Shown here piece after piece: positions 1-11,463 of a stretch of DNA of 64,000 nucleotides. The notes below the pieces were generated by a model, which was not told where the DNA came from, made no database searches, and saw only the letters and a list, made by a program, of their open reading frames with translations. This DNA is from Platycnemis pennipes (Eukaryota > Arthropoda > Insecta > Odonata > Platycnemididae), in assembly GCA_933228895.1 (NCBI GenBank), contig OW121848.1:137658615-137722614 (forward strand). The letters run 5' to 3'. Positions within the stretch are counted from its first letter, which is position 1. The number at the start of each line of letters is the position of its first letter. Both the position numbers and the translations under genes were made by a program.

Positions 1-2334
1 GAAATTCCATCCAAAGTCCTTCATCATTATGCCTCTGACCATCTCCCAGTCCTTTTTTACATAGAAGCCGCTCCAGTCCTCGAAATCCCTACCTCTGTTT
101 CTCATAACTGGAAAAAATTTGCAAAGTCTTTAGAAAATCCTCCTACCTTTCCTCATATCTCCCCGGATCCAACCTCAATTCAAGCGGCAATCGATGCCCT
201 CACAAGCTTCATTCAACAATCACTGGATTCTGCTAAATCCAACCCCTCAATAGCACAGCTCCTAACGTCCACCCTACCACAACATATTTTACAGATGATC
301 AAAGACAAAAACAAAATTAGACATTCTTACCAACATACTCGCAATACACGTTACAAATCACAGTACAACGCCATAAACAAATTGCTCAAGCACGAAATCA
401 AATCATTCAGATCCTCCACCTGGAATAAAAAACTAACTGCCGTTTCGGCTCACGATAACACTCTGTGGAAACTCACTCGCTCTCTTCGCAACACTACCAA
501 AACTACACCTCCACTCATCATTGGCAACAAAACACTCAACACGGACGCTGAGCGGGGAGAAGCCTTTTCCCATCGTATGTGCTCAGCATTCGCCCAGCAG
601 CCCCACAACTCCAACCAGGACCATGCGCAACAACTTAGTGAATCCCTTAAAACTGCTCCTTCCTCTGAGCCCTTCCAATGTTCCACTCTGGACGTGCTAA
701 ACCTTATTAAAAATCTCCCCAACAAATGCTCATCTGGTACGGACAAAATCTCCCCAAAAGCAGTCAAGTTCTTCACCCGCGACCTCATTGCCTATTTGAC
801 TGAAATTTTTAATGCTTGCCTTGTGACTGCCACCTTCCCCGACTGCTGGAAAACATCTACTATTATCATGCTTCCAAAACCTAGAAAAATCTTGACGGAC
901 GTTTCCAACTATAGACCGATTTCCCTTACCTGCACCTTCGCCAAACTACTGGAAAAAATCTTACTACACAGATTTAAAAAACTCCCCTTTCCTCTATTTC
1001 GACAAGAGCAATTTGGTTTCTCGGCCAGAACATCTACTGTTCACCAAATTAATAGACTTACGGAATATATTGCCTCCGGCTTCAATTCCAAAAAAGTCAC
1101 CTCAGCTGTTTTCTTAGATATAAGCCAGGCTTTTGATAAAGTCTGGCATGATGGCCTCATCTATAAACTTCTGAACATGAACGTTCCAGTACACCTCGTT
1201 AAGATGATTCAATCCTTTCTTCACAATCGAACATTCAGTATCAAACATAATACCTTTCAGTCCAACTCCTTTCCTATCCACACTGGCGTCCCACAGGGGG
1301 CAGTCCTAAGCCCGACACTTTTTAATATCTTCATTGACGATTTCCCGACGACTGACCTCACTGAACTTTACCTTTATGCCGACGATGCCACCATTGCTAC
1401 TCGCAACTGGTGGCCCGACAAGAATGCAGACGTACTTCAAGACCACCTGGACCTAATAGAAGACTGGTTAGACGACTGGAGACTTCAGATAAATCCCTCT
1501 AAATGTGCCAAACTCTGTTTCACTTTCAAACCCACAAAACGTGACAACTTTCCACTGACTCTATATGGCAAATTTATTCCACAAGTGACTGAAGCGACCT
1601 TCTTGGGGGTAACGCTTGACGAAAGACTTTCCTTCAATCAACACACGACCAATACCCTTTCTAAAGTAACTAAAACCAAACATGCTCTTCATTCCCTTAT
1701 ACACTATAATAGTCCTACCTCAATTAACAACAAACTCCGAATTTTATTTAACATCATTCTTCCTCAAATTCTCTATGCTTGCCCTATTTGGTGCACCACA
1801 GGATCCACCAACATTAAAAAATTACAAACTTTCCTTAACAAACTGGCACGGCAACTGGCTGGGGCTCCATGGTTCATTTCCAACTCCCAAATTCAATCGG
1901 ATCTTGGTATCCCGCAGCTTCATTCTCTAATTCATTCCAACACCAGGAGCTATGGAACCACTGTGAAATACTCCTCAAATCCCCTAATCTCTTCCCTATG
2001 GTCAAATGATCTCCCAACCGGCAAATACCTCTACCCTAAAGATAAAATTCACCAATCCATTCCTCAAACCAAAAGAAAACTCAAGAAATTCCCCCAAACT
2101 CTATCTCACCTCCCTCACATCCATCTCCCGCACCGCAATTTCCCTACGCCTATCACCGAGACTCCAGAATGTCATTCCACAGCTGAAGAAATGAAGACAT
2201 CACCTACCCCCCCCATATCATTACCATCGTCCTCAAACTGTCCGATCCCTCATCCCTCCTACAATAATCCTCATCCCGGTTGCGGCAGAAGCGGGGCAAC
2301 CCTTAAAAACCTTGAACCCCCATTCCCAGACTGA
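1..2334 (+). CDS. Jockey-clade LINE ORF2 (endonuclease end plus reverse transcriptase), 5' end outside window
   Basis: The frame is open from base 1 to a TGA at 2332-2334, so 777 codons are present and the start lies upstream. The first 30 codons contain SDHLPV, the C-terminal catalytic motif of the apurinic-type endonuclease of LINEs. The reverse transcriptase follows: YRPISL near 910, FLDISQAFDKVWHDGL near 1115, GVPQGAVLSPTLFNIFIDD near 1288 and the catalytic YADD at 1375-1386. There is no RNase H domain, which fits the Jockey clade. The product would nick target DNA and reverse transcribe the element RNA. No internal stop or frameshift is seen, so this copy is fairly young. A poly(A)-like tail begins about 180 bases after the stop. 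Confidence 0.93.
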   Translation, partial: EIPSKVLHHYASDHLPVLFYIEAAPVLEIPTSVSHNWKKFAKSLENPPTFPHISPDPTSIQAAIDALTSFIQQSLDSAKSNPSIAQLLTSTLPQHILQMIKDKNKIRHSYQHTRNTRYKSQYNAINKLLKHEIKSFRSSTWNKKLTAVSAHDNTLWKLTRSLRNTTKTTPPLIIGNKTLNTDAERGEAFSHRMCSAFAQQPHNSNQDHAQQLSESLKTAPSSEPFQCSTLDVLNLIKNLPNKCSSGTDKISPKAVKFFTRDLIAYLTEIFNACLVTATFPDCWKTSTIIMLPKPRKILTDVSNYRPISLTCTFAKLLEKILLHRFKKLPFPLFRQEQFGFSARTSTVHQINRLTEYIASGFNSKKVTSAVFLDISQAFDKVWHDGLIYKLLNMNVPVHLVKMIQSFLHNRTFSIKHNTFQSNSFPIHTGVPQGAVLSPTLFNIFIDDFPTTDLTELYLYADDATIATRNWWPDKNADVLQDHLDLIEDWLDDWRLQINPSKCAKLCFTFKPTKRDNFPLTLYGKFIPQVTEATFLGVTLDERLSFNQHTTNTLSKVTKTKHALHSLIHYNSPTSINNKLRILFNIILPQILYACPIWCTTGSTNIKKLQTFLNKLARQLAGAPWFISNSQIQSDLGIPQLHSLIHSNTRSYGTTVKYSSNPLISSLWSNDLPTGKYLYPKDKIHQSIPQTKRKLKKFPQTLSHLPHIHLPHRNFPTPITETPECHSTAEEMKTSPTPPISLPSSSNCPIPHPSYNNPHPGCGRSGATLKNLEPPFPD

Positions 2335-2540
2335 TAAAATCCCCTAACCAAATCCTTCCCTAATGAAACATATTACCTCAGTAAAAAATCCTACCATATA
2401 CCACCTTAACGAAATAACCCATCCACTCCTCAACATCCTGTCCATCAGCATAAACCTAACCCTAATAAAATAACCCTTCTACCCTCCAAATAAATAAATT
2501 AATTAATTTATATATATAAAAAAAAAAAAAAAAAAAAAAT
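2335..2540 (+). other. 3' UTR and poly(A) tail of the Jockey-clade LINE
   Basis: Short noncoding stretch after the ORF2 stop, ending in (AT)n and a run of about 22 A at 2518-2539. This is the expected 3' end of an element inserted by target-primed reverse transcription. Confidence 0.8.
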
Positions 2541-3265
2541 CCTACCTTTTACTCACCCTTCACTCCCCATCAGGCTATCTTTAATTAATAACTTACCAAC
2601 CACGGCCAAAAAGAGCGCACAGCTCGGGATGGTGCAATAGGACTACTGCCTTCGATTTGCGATTTGCGAAGCGCACCGCAATTTTCCTACCTCTACCACC
2701 GAGACTCCAGTAACCCAGGATAAGTGTCACAACAGCATGCGATGTCATTCAAAAGTTGAAGAAGAGAAGACGTCTTCTACCCCCCCCCCCCCTTATCATT
2801 ACCATCGTCCTCAAACATTCCTATTCCTCATACTCAATCTTCCTACATTAATCCTCATCCCGGTTGCGGCAGAAGCGGGGCAGCCCTAAAAAACCTAGTA
2901 CCCCCTTTCCCAGATTGATCAACCCCTAAATAAATCCTTCCCTAATGCAACATCTTACCTCTGAAGTAATTCCTTCCATACAACACCCTAAAGAAATAAC
3001 CCATCTATATCCTCAATATTCTCCCTATCCTGTGTTGGTTCCAAATATCAAAAACCTAACCCTAAAACCCTAATGAAATAACCCTTCTACCATCCAAATA
3101 TATTATATATTTATAAAAATAAAAAAAAATAAAAAAATAAACTCCTACCTTTTACTCACCCTTCATTCCCCATCAGGCTATCTTTCAATGAAAATACCAA
3201 CCACGGCCAGAAAGTGCGCATAGCTCGAGATGGTGAAACAGGATTACTATTTGCGGTTTGCGGGA
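2541..3265 (+). repeat. Tandem ~600-bp duplication of LINE 3' end plus flank
   Basis: The ~120 bases after the first A-tail (from TCCTACCTTTTACTCACCC at 2540) recur after the second A-tail (from 3141) with about 80% identity, including CATCAGGCTATCTTT and CCAACCACGGCCA. The two units are head to tail with a period near 601 bp, as if LINE tail and flank were duplicated together. Confidence 0.75.
2690..3141 (+). mobile_element. Second, 5'-truncated copy of the same Jockey LINE 3' end
   Basis: The stretch starting near CCGAGACTCCAG (about 2699) repeats the last part of ORF2 and the 3' UTR seen at about 2150-2540, including GGTTGCGGCAGAAGCGGGG and CCTAACCCTAA. It ends in an A-rich tail at 3111-3140. 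It is diverged and carries indels, so it does not encode protein. Confidence 0.8.
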
Positions 3266-3280
3266 AGGGCAACACTGTTT

Positions 3281-3370
3281 GGTCAGGGTCACTGTTTCGG
3301 GCAGGGTCACTGTTTCGGGCAGGGTCACTGTTTCGGGCAGGGTCACTGTTTCGGGCAGGGTCACTGTTTC
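3281..3370 (+). repeat. 18-bp minisatellite, five units
   Basis: Five units of GGGCAGGGTCACTGTTTC (the first begins GGTCAG) run without a break, with degenerate units on both sides. The period is a multiple of three, so short open frames here are repeat artefacts. Confidence 0.9.
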
Positions 3371-3428
3371 GGACAGATTCGATTCGTCCGTAGCGGTTGC
3401 GGTCGGCTGAGATGATAGCCGAAAAGAG

Positions 3429-4045
3429 ATGGTAGCCGACGAATTTGACAATATTTTAATTAATGACGACCCGACAATTTTCGGTGGAGATTTTAATAGC
3501 AAACACACGACATGGAACTGTACAGGATACAATAAAAATGGCATAAGGCTACACAAGTATATGCTAGATAAAGGTTTAAAAGCCATTGCTCCTGATGAAC
3601 CGACAAGGGTTGGGGGGAGAAGCGTAATCGACTTCGCTTTTGCGCAAAATGTCAGGAAGCCCATTAAAGCCGTGACAATGAACGACCTCAGCAGCGACCA
3701 CTATCCTGTCCTATTGTACGTAGGGAGAACGCATATTACCTTACCTGATCGACCTAAAAGGTATTGTTACGGTCTCACAGACTGGGATAAATTCAGGAAT
3801 GTCGTCGATAGGACCCTCGAAAATAAAATTCAAAAGGAAAAAATCGCGACGATTTGGACAGCATGGCAACCAACATCACGGTTGCTTTAAGCGAAGGAAC
3901 GGAGAAAGCCATCCCAGTTAGAAATAGGAGACCCACAGATTGCCTACCACTAAATTCCGACACCAAACAAATGATCAGGGAGAGAAATTACGTCCGAAAA
4001 TTGAAAGGTACGCTGGTCCTTTACAAGAAATTAAAAGATGTCTAA
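3429..4045 (+). pseudogene. LINE endonuclease relic (Jockey-type ORF2 fragment)
   Basis: Frame 1 (3429-3890) carries the endonuclease motifs GGDFNSKHTTWNC near 3484, a VIDFAF block near 3625 and SSDHYPVLLY near 3690. It is then disrupted, and the linker between endonuclease and reverse transcriptase continues in another frame (about 3854-4045, MIRERNYVRKLKG). No reverse transcriptase follows; the copy stops where the hairpin-rich leader begins. It is a truncated, frameshifted relic of a family different from the element at the window start. Confidence 0.82.
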
Positions 4046-4681
4046 AAAAAATTAAAAAGGAGATCGCCAATCAGTGAGCGCGAGCCTAGGAGACCGCGTG
4101 AGCGCCAGCCTAGGAGACCACGTGCTCGCCGCCTATATGAGGCGACGTTTTTCGCCATCTCGTCGCTCTTCGGAGGCAGCCCTTGAAAGGGCTACTTAAG
4201 AGCGAGAACTCATTTTCAGGCCAGCCGGTGAGATATCTGCGAGACCCAACCACCTTGGTGGAGTGGTAATCTCGCAGATACACCTCCCGGGCTGTAGGGG
4301 TCGCTACGCCCGGAGAAAAACGACCTAGGGAAACGCTGCCCGTCTAGACTGCGCCACCGTCGGTGTCGCCGGAACTCGAAGGCCTTTTTAAGGTCCCTTC
4401 GGATTTTTTCTTCCAGGCCGGCCGTAAGCACGCTTGCGGGGACCCATCCAGTGGTAATCCCCCATGCTCACCTTGCGTGCCGTTGAGACCGCCCCATCCG
4501 GGGAATAACGGTCTGGGCCATCTGTGAGAAGGGTGACAGTGCAGGTTCGTGACGCGCAGCGCTTCCGCGTTGTCGGCCCTATTCAGGACCAAACCACTGC
4601 CGGCCCTTTCCAGGGCCCGTATTCTCGTTTGAAACGCAACCTCGGTTATCTCCCCAGCAACGAAACCGAGGTTGCGTTTCA
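4046..4681 (+). other. Hairpin-rich leader, probable 5' UTR of a LINE
   Basis: No credible ORF. It starts with two 24-bp repeats (4074-4097, 4098-4121). Several inverted repeats follow: TATCTGCGAGA at 4234-4244 with TCTCGCAGATA at 4270-4280, and a perfect 17-bp stem GAAACGCAACCTCGGTT at 4631-4647 with its complement at 4664-4680 around a 16-base loop. It directly precedes a gag-like ORF1, so I read it as the structured 5' leader of that element. Confidence 0.55.
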
Positions 4682-5875
4682 TTGATTTCCTCATTAGAAT
4701 GTTTACAAAAAGTTAACGCGAGTCCCGAAAAACCTATCGTATCCCTTGGATACCACGAGAGTTTCAGAAAGAGAATAAGGACCCAGGACCAACTGCTTGA
4801 TACTTTTCAGAGTGTCGAATCCAGCAAGGCGAAACGACGGAAGTTCGAATTACATGCCGAAAACGAGACCGACGACTAGGCGGTGCCAATAAAGAATGAC
4901 GAGGAAGGAGGCCAATGGATGACCCAGGAATCTAGGAGAACGAAGGCACCAAACGCCAAGGCCGGCTGCAGCCAGCGCAACTCCAGCTGATGGTGCCAAG
5001 AAACAGAGGGTGACACCAATTATCATCTACGGAGTCCAAGACGTCCGTGGACTGACGACATGCCTCGAGGAAGTCCTCGATGATTTCGAGTTCGAAGTCA
5101 GGCGGACATCGCTCCGTCTCATTGTTGGCAGTGACAAGGATCACCGAGCGGCAACTGCGGTGCTTGGCCAACGGAAAGCGCAATACCACACCCAGCCTCT
5201 GGAATGGGTTCAAGGCGTGGGGTACCTTTTCAAAGGCATCTCCCGTTGGCACACAGTAGCGGGGGTCTCAGCAGCCCTTGCAATTATGGGCTACGAAGTT
5301 TGCGGCGTCCGTCAGTTAACGGTAGCCGAGAACGGGAAGCGGATCGGCATAGACAGATTCGGGCCACCCTTGTTAAAACGCCGCGAGCAGTGCCGCCCAA
5401 GGAGATTCGCCGTGTTCTGCGCTGCAGAGTAACGGTGGAAAACTTCCGAGGACAGCCCGGGCCAATGCAGTGCCACCGCTGCATGCCATTCGGTCATCCG
5501 GCGATATCCTGCCGAAGAGAACAACGTTGCTTCCGCTGCGCTGGTGCCCGTGATATCAGCCACTGCGAGAAGACGAGAGAGGATGCAGCTCACTGCTCAA
5601 ACTGCAACGGTGACGACGCAGCAGTGTCTAGAAAGTGCCCAAAGTACAAGGAGGCACTTGAAAGACACATGGAAGCGAGGAAACCGGCGCCGAAAGCGGC
5701 ACCGAAACCAGCAAGGACGGTCACCAACGACCGCACTTATGCAGCGACTGTAGCACCGCCTCCGACGGCTGCTCCACCACAGGAAAGCCCGAAGGAACCA
5801 GCACCACCGGTGACCGCAGAGCCACTGGAAACGTTCCAGTTATCCTGCTTTCTGCTATCCTGCCAAGGAATTTAG
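4682..5875 (+). pseudogene. LINE ORF1 (gag-like, zinc-knuckle) relic
   Basis: Three frames together give a LINE ORF1. There is a short N-terminal piece (4682-4879). A middle part in the frame of 5010-5432 resembles the region that precedes zinc knuckles in Jockey-type gag proteins. A C-terminal part in the frame of 5204-5875 has a CCHC knuckle CHRCMPFGHPAISC at about 5467, a second degenerate knuckle CFRCAGARDISHC and a third cysteine cluster, then an Ala/Pro/Lys-rich tail. The frame changes near 5360-5430. Such proteins bind element RNA. No ORF2 follows, so the copy is defective. Confidence 0.75.
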
Positions 5876-7099
5876 AAAAAAGAAAATAGAACCCCACAAG
5901 AAAGAATAAAGAACACCCAAGATCCTTCCAAGACCCATCCAGATCCCAAGATCCTACCAAGAACCAAGATCCTTCCTTTTGTGAAGCTCGGCTCCGCATC
6001 ATCATGCGGGGGCTCGAACCTGTACACAAACTGTGGGTTCTTGCCCTTGGTTTCAGGAGTCAAATGATGTCACACAAGTCGCATCTTTGGTATAAAAGGG
6101 AAAAGAGCACTTTACCTCTTATCACCGGTGTCAACGTCAGGCGGAAGGCAGGGGCTGCTTTCTCGGCTGGCGGAGGTGGCTGGACGGACGGCTCTCAACG
6201 GCGCACAACTTCGGAATTGCGGAAAACGCGCACCCGCGATTTAGCAATATCTAGGAGGCAAACGGCCGGCTAACGACGAGGAGGTCCCGTGTGGAATACT
6301 GCCTGGAGGGCTACAGAGGTGCTAAGTTCCCCTGCGTTCGGTCGCGACTTGGACTATCGTCTTCGCGATTTGGCTGATGGCACTCTGCTCGGGCAGCGCG
6401 ACGCGCGGCACTTCACATACACAACGAACGCACAAACATTCACTCCGGCCCTTTTTATACCGTGCGTCTCGCCGCCCCCACAGCACCTCGGCTCCCATGG
6501 GAAATTTGGTTATGTCTTGATTTAGATTGGAAAGTTCGACTGTGAAGTTGAACTTTCCAGGCCGCGATGTTGTTATTTTTGAGTTTAGGGAAATTTACCG
6601 GTGCGCGTTTCCATCCGTCTCCGTCCTTTCTCCGCCTGCCTTCGCCGTAGGGGCGCAAACGACCCAAATTCCATATCTCCAAAACAACCATGTTTGCGCC
6701 CACTACACTTTCCCCCATAATTTCTAGTCGTTGGGCGATTAATTAAAGTTCCCAAGCGCTTGCAGTGGGCCAGGCAAGGGTGGCTAACCAGCCCCACCTT
6801 GTCATCTTCTGAGCCCGTCCTGCTTTTATAGCTCTGATAGAGGTTGTCTTCTCCCGGGATTCCGAGCACGAGGGCTTGCACCTCCTTGCACGTTCGGTTG
6901 ACTGGGGGCGGTCCACTTGATAGTGCTACTTCAGCTCCTATAATAAGCCCAACGACACCTATCGTCGACCACGCTGCCACTGTCGTACCATAACGTAGGC
7001 AACCTACATTTATACCGGCCATCCGTCCGTCCGTAGTGCTTTACGGGGAGGCGGATTTTGGTGGTATCTTTACTGACGTACCATTTCGGAGCTAACTTG
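5876..7099. other. No gene recognised; GC-rich intergenic stretch with a TATA-like box
   Basis: Short frames here lack family motifs and I do not support them. A TATA-like GGTATAAAAGGG lies at about 6089-6100. A 40-base segment near 6980-7019 (GTCGTACCATAACGTAGGCA) resembles one at 24943-24982. GGAAAGTTC near 6530 pairs with GAACTTTCC near 6550. Confidence 0.4.
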
Positions 7100-7227
7100 G
7101 GCATATGTATATATTGGGGCGTTTTTACTGGGAAGTGGGTATATCTGTCCTAACGTACCGGATTGGAATTATACGTATATAAGTGTTTACATTTTAAAGC
7201 TGGGGAATTATTGTTTGTTCGTTAATT

Positions 7228-8694
7228 TTAATCTGGTTCAGGCGGAATAAATGGGTTTGTTTGGACTGTTGCAATTGGAACCTCATTAGGAGCGTTATGG
7301 TTGAAATGTTGAATCGCTAAATTTTGCTGGGGTAACTGAGGAAATGCATGTAAGTCGTCATTGGACAGGTTTTGATCAAGGTGTATTATGGAGTGATGGA
7401 TGGACACTTTATTAGGTTTTGGAGCAAAGCTTTCTGTGGATTCAAGGATAATTTGGGGAGGGTGGGCGTGGGCGCTAGAGAAAGGTTTCCAAAGGTTGTG
7501 GAAGAAAGGATTTGGGTGGCGGTCAATTGACTTCTTCAGAGAGACACACTTTCGAGTGAAATATTGAGACATAGTCAACTCCGAGTTCATTGTGGAGTTG
7601 TCGGTTTGTGTGGAACCATCTGGCTGCAGAGATTCCACGCACGGATTTATTTTGGAGAGTTTGAATTTTCTGAAGCTGAGTTTTGGAAAGGGCTGCCGCC
7701 CAGATTTCGGAGCCATAGAAGACCGCAGGTCTCACTATGGACATGTAGAGGAGTTTTTTCAATTTTAATGATAGTTGACTTTTGTAGTTTAACAGCGGGT
7801 ATAGACCCGCTCTAACAGCCTGGAATTTTCTAATGACATTTGTGAAATTGGGGTGAAAAGTTAGTTTATCATCTAGATATATTCCTAAAAATTTAGCTGA
7901 AGAGGACATGGGAATGGTTTGGTTATTGAATGAGAGTGAAGGGCCAGTTTGACGTAAGGAATGTTTGGTTTTGTCTCTGTAGAAGACAATCTCAGAACAT
8001 TTACTTGGGTTTATGGCAATTTTCCACTGCAATGTCCATTTGGCGTATTCATTTAGTTGAGTTTGGAGTTGCTTGCGTGCCACGCAGAGCCATGCATGTG
8101 AGGAGGTGAATGTCGTGTCATCAGCAAACAGGTATGTGTTGGTTTGTGTTGTGAGTGGAATGTCATTTGTGTAAATGTTGTATAGTGTGGGTGAGAGGAC
8201 AGCGCCCTGTGGCACACCAGCTAAGATTTGAAATTTATCTGTAATGTTATTCTGGTAGGAAACTGTGAAAGATCTATTTGTGAGGAAGGATTTGAGGATT
8301 TTGATTATACTAGTGGGAAAGCCTAATTGTATAAGTTTGTAGACAAGGCCCTGGTGCCAGACTTTGTCAAAGGCCTTGTCTACGTCAAGGAACACAGCTG
8401 ATGTCAACCTGTGGTCCTCCTTTTGTCGGATGACAGATTCAACAAGGCGGGCAAGTTGGTGAACTGTTGAAGTCTTTGGAGTGAAGCCAGCTTGGTGGGG
8501 AATTTGAAGAGGTAGAAAAATTTCTTTGATCTGGATTAATAGGCATTTTTCCAAGAGCTTTGCAAACGTGTTAGTGAGAGAAATAGGTCGGAAGTTGTTT
8601 GGGTCTGTGAGATCTTTGTTAGGTTTTGGTATTAAAATAATTTTTGCTTCTTTCCAGATAGGGGGAAAATAATTAATGTGAATGCAACTGTTAA
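7228..8694 (-). pseudogene. Jockey-type ORF2, C-terminal half (reverse transcriptase)
   Basis: The open frame continues upstream of 8554 as far as the insertion point and includes FPPIWKEAKIILIPKPN and FRPISLTNTFAKLLEKCLL. Motifs follow: AVFLDVDKAFDKVWHQGL, GVPQGAVLSPTLYN and the catalytic FADDTTF. Near 7520-7570 the frame shifts; the continuation (SIDRHPNPFFHNLW) ends at a TAA at 7228-7230, matching the usual Jockey C-terminus. No RNase H. It is the downstream part of the ORF2 whose endonuclease lies at 20932-22403. Confidence 0.85.
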
Positions 8695-9077
8695 GGCGTT
8701 ATGGTACCCTCGGCCGCGGGCAGTTTTGGGCGACCGTTTCCGGCCTTTTTTCGCGCTGTCCGTGTTTATATATCACTCAACTACGGGATAACTATTAAAG
8801 ATAGAGACTTGCGGTTTTCTTTATTTGATTCAGGAGATATCATTCCAGATAGCGATTGGAAAGAAAAAATTTTATTTCTCCAGGTTAGCGAGAAAACCAA
8901 GCTGAACTTTGGTTTATTAAAACTTGCTTTGAAGACAGAAATTCAAAAATCGGAAAAAATCAAAAAATGGCGACATCATTCTTCTACAAGTACCTTTAAG
9001 CACATAGGTCAGAATTAGTTTCCTAAGCCGCTATCATCAAAGCCGTGGACCCCTGCACGCCGAAAATCTTAATTTTT
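8695..9077 (+). repeat. Left 383-bp terminal inverted repeat of the TTAA unit
   Basis: It matches the reverse complement of 20549-20931 with about five visible differences. Both copies contain a 105-codon frame, which I treat as chance because it is the same DNA twice and resembles no known family. Confidence 0.9.
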
Positions 9078-10569
9078 TCGGCGGCTGCAGAGGTCGACCG
9101 CGCCGTTACGAGCCATTTTCCCATTCCATTCTCCCCACCGTCTCTGGTCAGCGGCAACATTGTGCCACCCTCCCTCCTTCGCTCCTCATCCCTCGCACGT
9201 GGGTCGCTCCCAGGCGAAGGTCGGATTACATGCAGTCTCTGAGTTCAGTTCTTAGAAATGTTTGCGTAAGTCAGAGCTTCCATTCTATTGCTTTGGTCGA
9301 GATCTCACCTTTTGGAAGTCGTGCTGCCAGACGTTTTATAACCCTCCAAGTTCATATTTAACCCAAATTCACTAATGGGTTATCATACTCTCTATAGCAA
9401 TTCTTCCTCGGAGAAAAAAGTTTCTATATCTTCCGCCTTTCATTTTTATCACTTATAGCATACGATTACTTACTTAGCCCTCCGTGGTCCCACATAAGGA
9501 GTAGCATTTACATTAACAATTGCCAATATAAATTTGGTTTTTACTTCCAAAACCTTTCTCTTTTAAAGTATGTCAGAAATTAAGAAGAATCCCATTGGAT
9601 TCAAAAAGATACGGCGTATGAAACACATTAATAACCTAGCGCATATTGAACTAAACAACCTTCAACTGAATCTGACACAAGGGCAGGCGGGAATAAAAAT
9701 TTTGTCCTTAGAAATACGTAATCAACCATTAAAATAGTTCTTTTTTGGCGTTTTGTAATATTCTGATTGTGAAATGAGCAGATGCTACCTAAATAACTAA
9801 GATTAAATTAGTCACTTCTCGTGTTCTCTCGAAAACATCACTAATTTTTCACTCGACACTTTTCCTCGTGAAAGTGATTGATTTTAGTTCATTGCGAACA
9901 ACCACAATGTATGTGTACATATATCAATAACTTTGTAAAAAAAATAGCAACAACTCTATTCGCTCTTTGTCTTACAATCTACAATCGTATTGCCTTTCCG
10001 AAAATTTTCGTAGTATTTATTGTCCTACACCAGACATGAACCAGATGAAAGAAAACCCCATAAAAATCTAATCCTTAACAAGAAATATAGTTTCCTGTTT
10101 CAAATCATGTAAACTTCCATAAAATATTCCGTTGCTCAGTTGTAACTTACAATTAAATAAAAATAAAAATTTTGAAATGAGTTTCAAGTAGCATTAAATG
10201 TTGTGGTTTTTATAACCTCCATCTTCACAACCAATGGAATGTTAAAAGTTGGCTATCATAACAATTCATGCAGAAGATAGGCCTATACAACGAGATTAGA
10301 TGCACTCATGATTTCGTCAATGCACGCGGTGAAACTAGGAGTAGTAGATAGAATTCGGAGTAAAATTCGTGAAAATAATAGAAAAAGTGACAAATCAAGC
10401 AAACGTATGTCATTTCAAGAGGTTGAATTTGTACCAGACGTTAAGGAAAGAATTATCTTCTAGTGGAATAAAATACATTTATAATTTTCTAAATTTTTCT
10501 TTACAAAGACTGCTGACGCCGCCGAAATGTATTTCGGACACGATACTCTTGAAGGGTAATATTAGTCAT
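9078..10569. other. No gene recognised
   Basis: AT-rich interior of the TTAA unit. No ORF with family motifs, no clear repeat, no RNA gene. Confidence 0.5.
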
Positions 10570-10885
10570 AATTATTTAGAGGAGGCAACCGACAGCTATA
10601 ATCATTTGTGCTATTCAGAATACGTGAGTAATTGCGTAGAGAAGAGGCTTTCATGGAACGGAAGATGGGAGAAGGAAACCCGGAGTTGCCCTTCTCCAAA
10701 AGAAAGACTCCAAGGAGCCCACGGTGTAGCGTTCCATCCGACAGACGGAGCACAGAACTTGAATATCTCTCTATACAGCACTAAGTAGGGACCAAAAACC
10801 AATGAAAAATGTCTGCTACAGCCGGGAATCGAACCCGATCCCGGATGGTGAAGACTAACACTCAGCTATCATGACCACACAATCT
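10570..10885 (-). mobile_element. tRNA-derived SINE
   Basis: On the - strand an A-box-like TAGCTGAGTGTTAG (about 10855-10868) and a B box CGGGTTCGATTCCC (10823-10836) are spaced as in a tRNA, but the acceptor stem does not pair, so this is not a working tRNA. The body continues to lower coordinates (TCCTTGGAGTCTTTCTTTTG). The outer limits are estimates. Confidence 0.65.
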
Positions 10886-11463
10886 CTATCTCAATTGTTA
10901 TTCACATTCTAATATGCTTTAAATCTCCATAAGAGGCCAAAGAAAACACCAGGTTTAGTCCCAAGGAGTTGGGGCCTAATCGATTTTCTGCCTTCGTTGT
11001 CACTCGTAGGCTAGCATGTATATGCACTCTCCTGCACCTTCTAATCTTGTTCCGTCTATGAGAGATGCATGGAAAAATTGTGACGAGACACCATCAAAAA
11101 CTTCTTTCGCTGAACGTCGAAAATTTTTTTTCGTAGCGAGCGTAAAGGGGGCTGGCCCGCCATAGCAATACAGAGGGGATTGCTCCCCTAGTTATTTTTT
11201 AAATAATATAATAATAAATTGTGAATAAATATTATTTGCTTATAAGAGTATGGTGAAATTCTTTTTCCGTCAAATTTTCCTCTCTCGCCTTGCTGATATG
11301 AGGAGCCCCTTATATCTGCAATGCAAATAGGTAGGTAGATTTAAGTTTGTATGGGTGCGTCGACGACTAAGGTCATTTGCACCACGCAGTCGATATAGTG
11401 TACTAAAATAAAAATTGGATACGTCGGCAATAGAAATAAATAGGAAAAATATGAAACACTATA

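Noticed and set aside
3185..3664. 159-codon - strand frame
   Set aside because: Includes the 18-bp repeat and is antisense to the endonuclease relic.
6585..7022. 145-codon - strand frame
   Set aside because: No recognisable domain, GC-rich context, and it begins within the shared TATA-like motif; kept as noncoding.
8701..9018. 105-codon frame, repeated at 20608-20925
   Set aside because: It is the terminal inverted repeat; no family resemblance and no codon constraint can be judged from two near-identical copies.
10369..10788. 139-codon + strand frame
   Set aside because: Overlaps the SINE body in antisense and shows no family motif.
10811..10882. A tRNA gene on the - strand
   Set aside because: A and B boxes are present but the acceptor stem does not pair; better explained as a SINE head.
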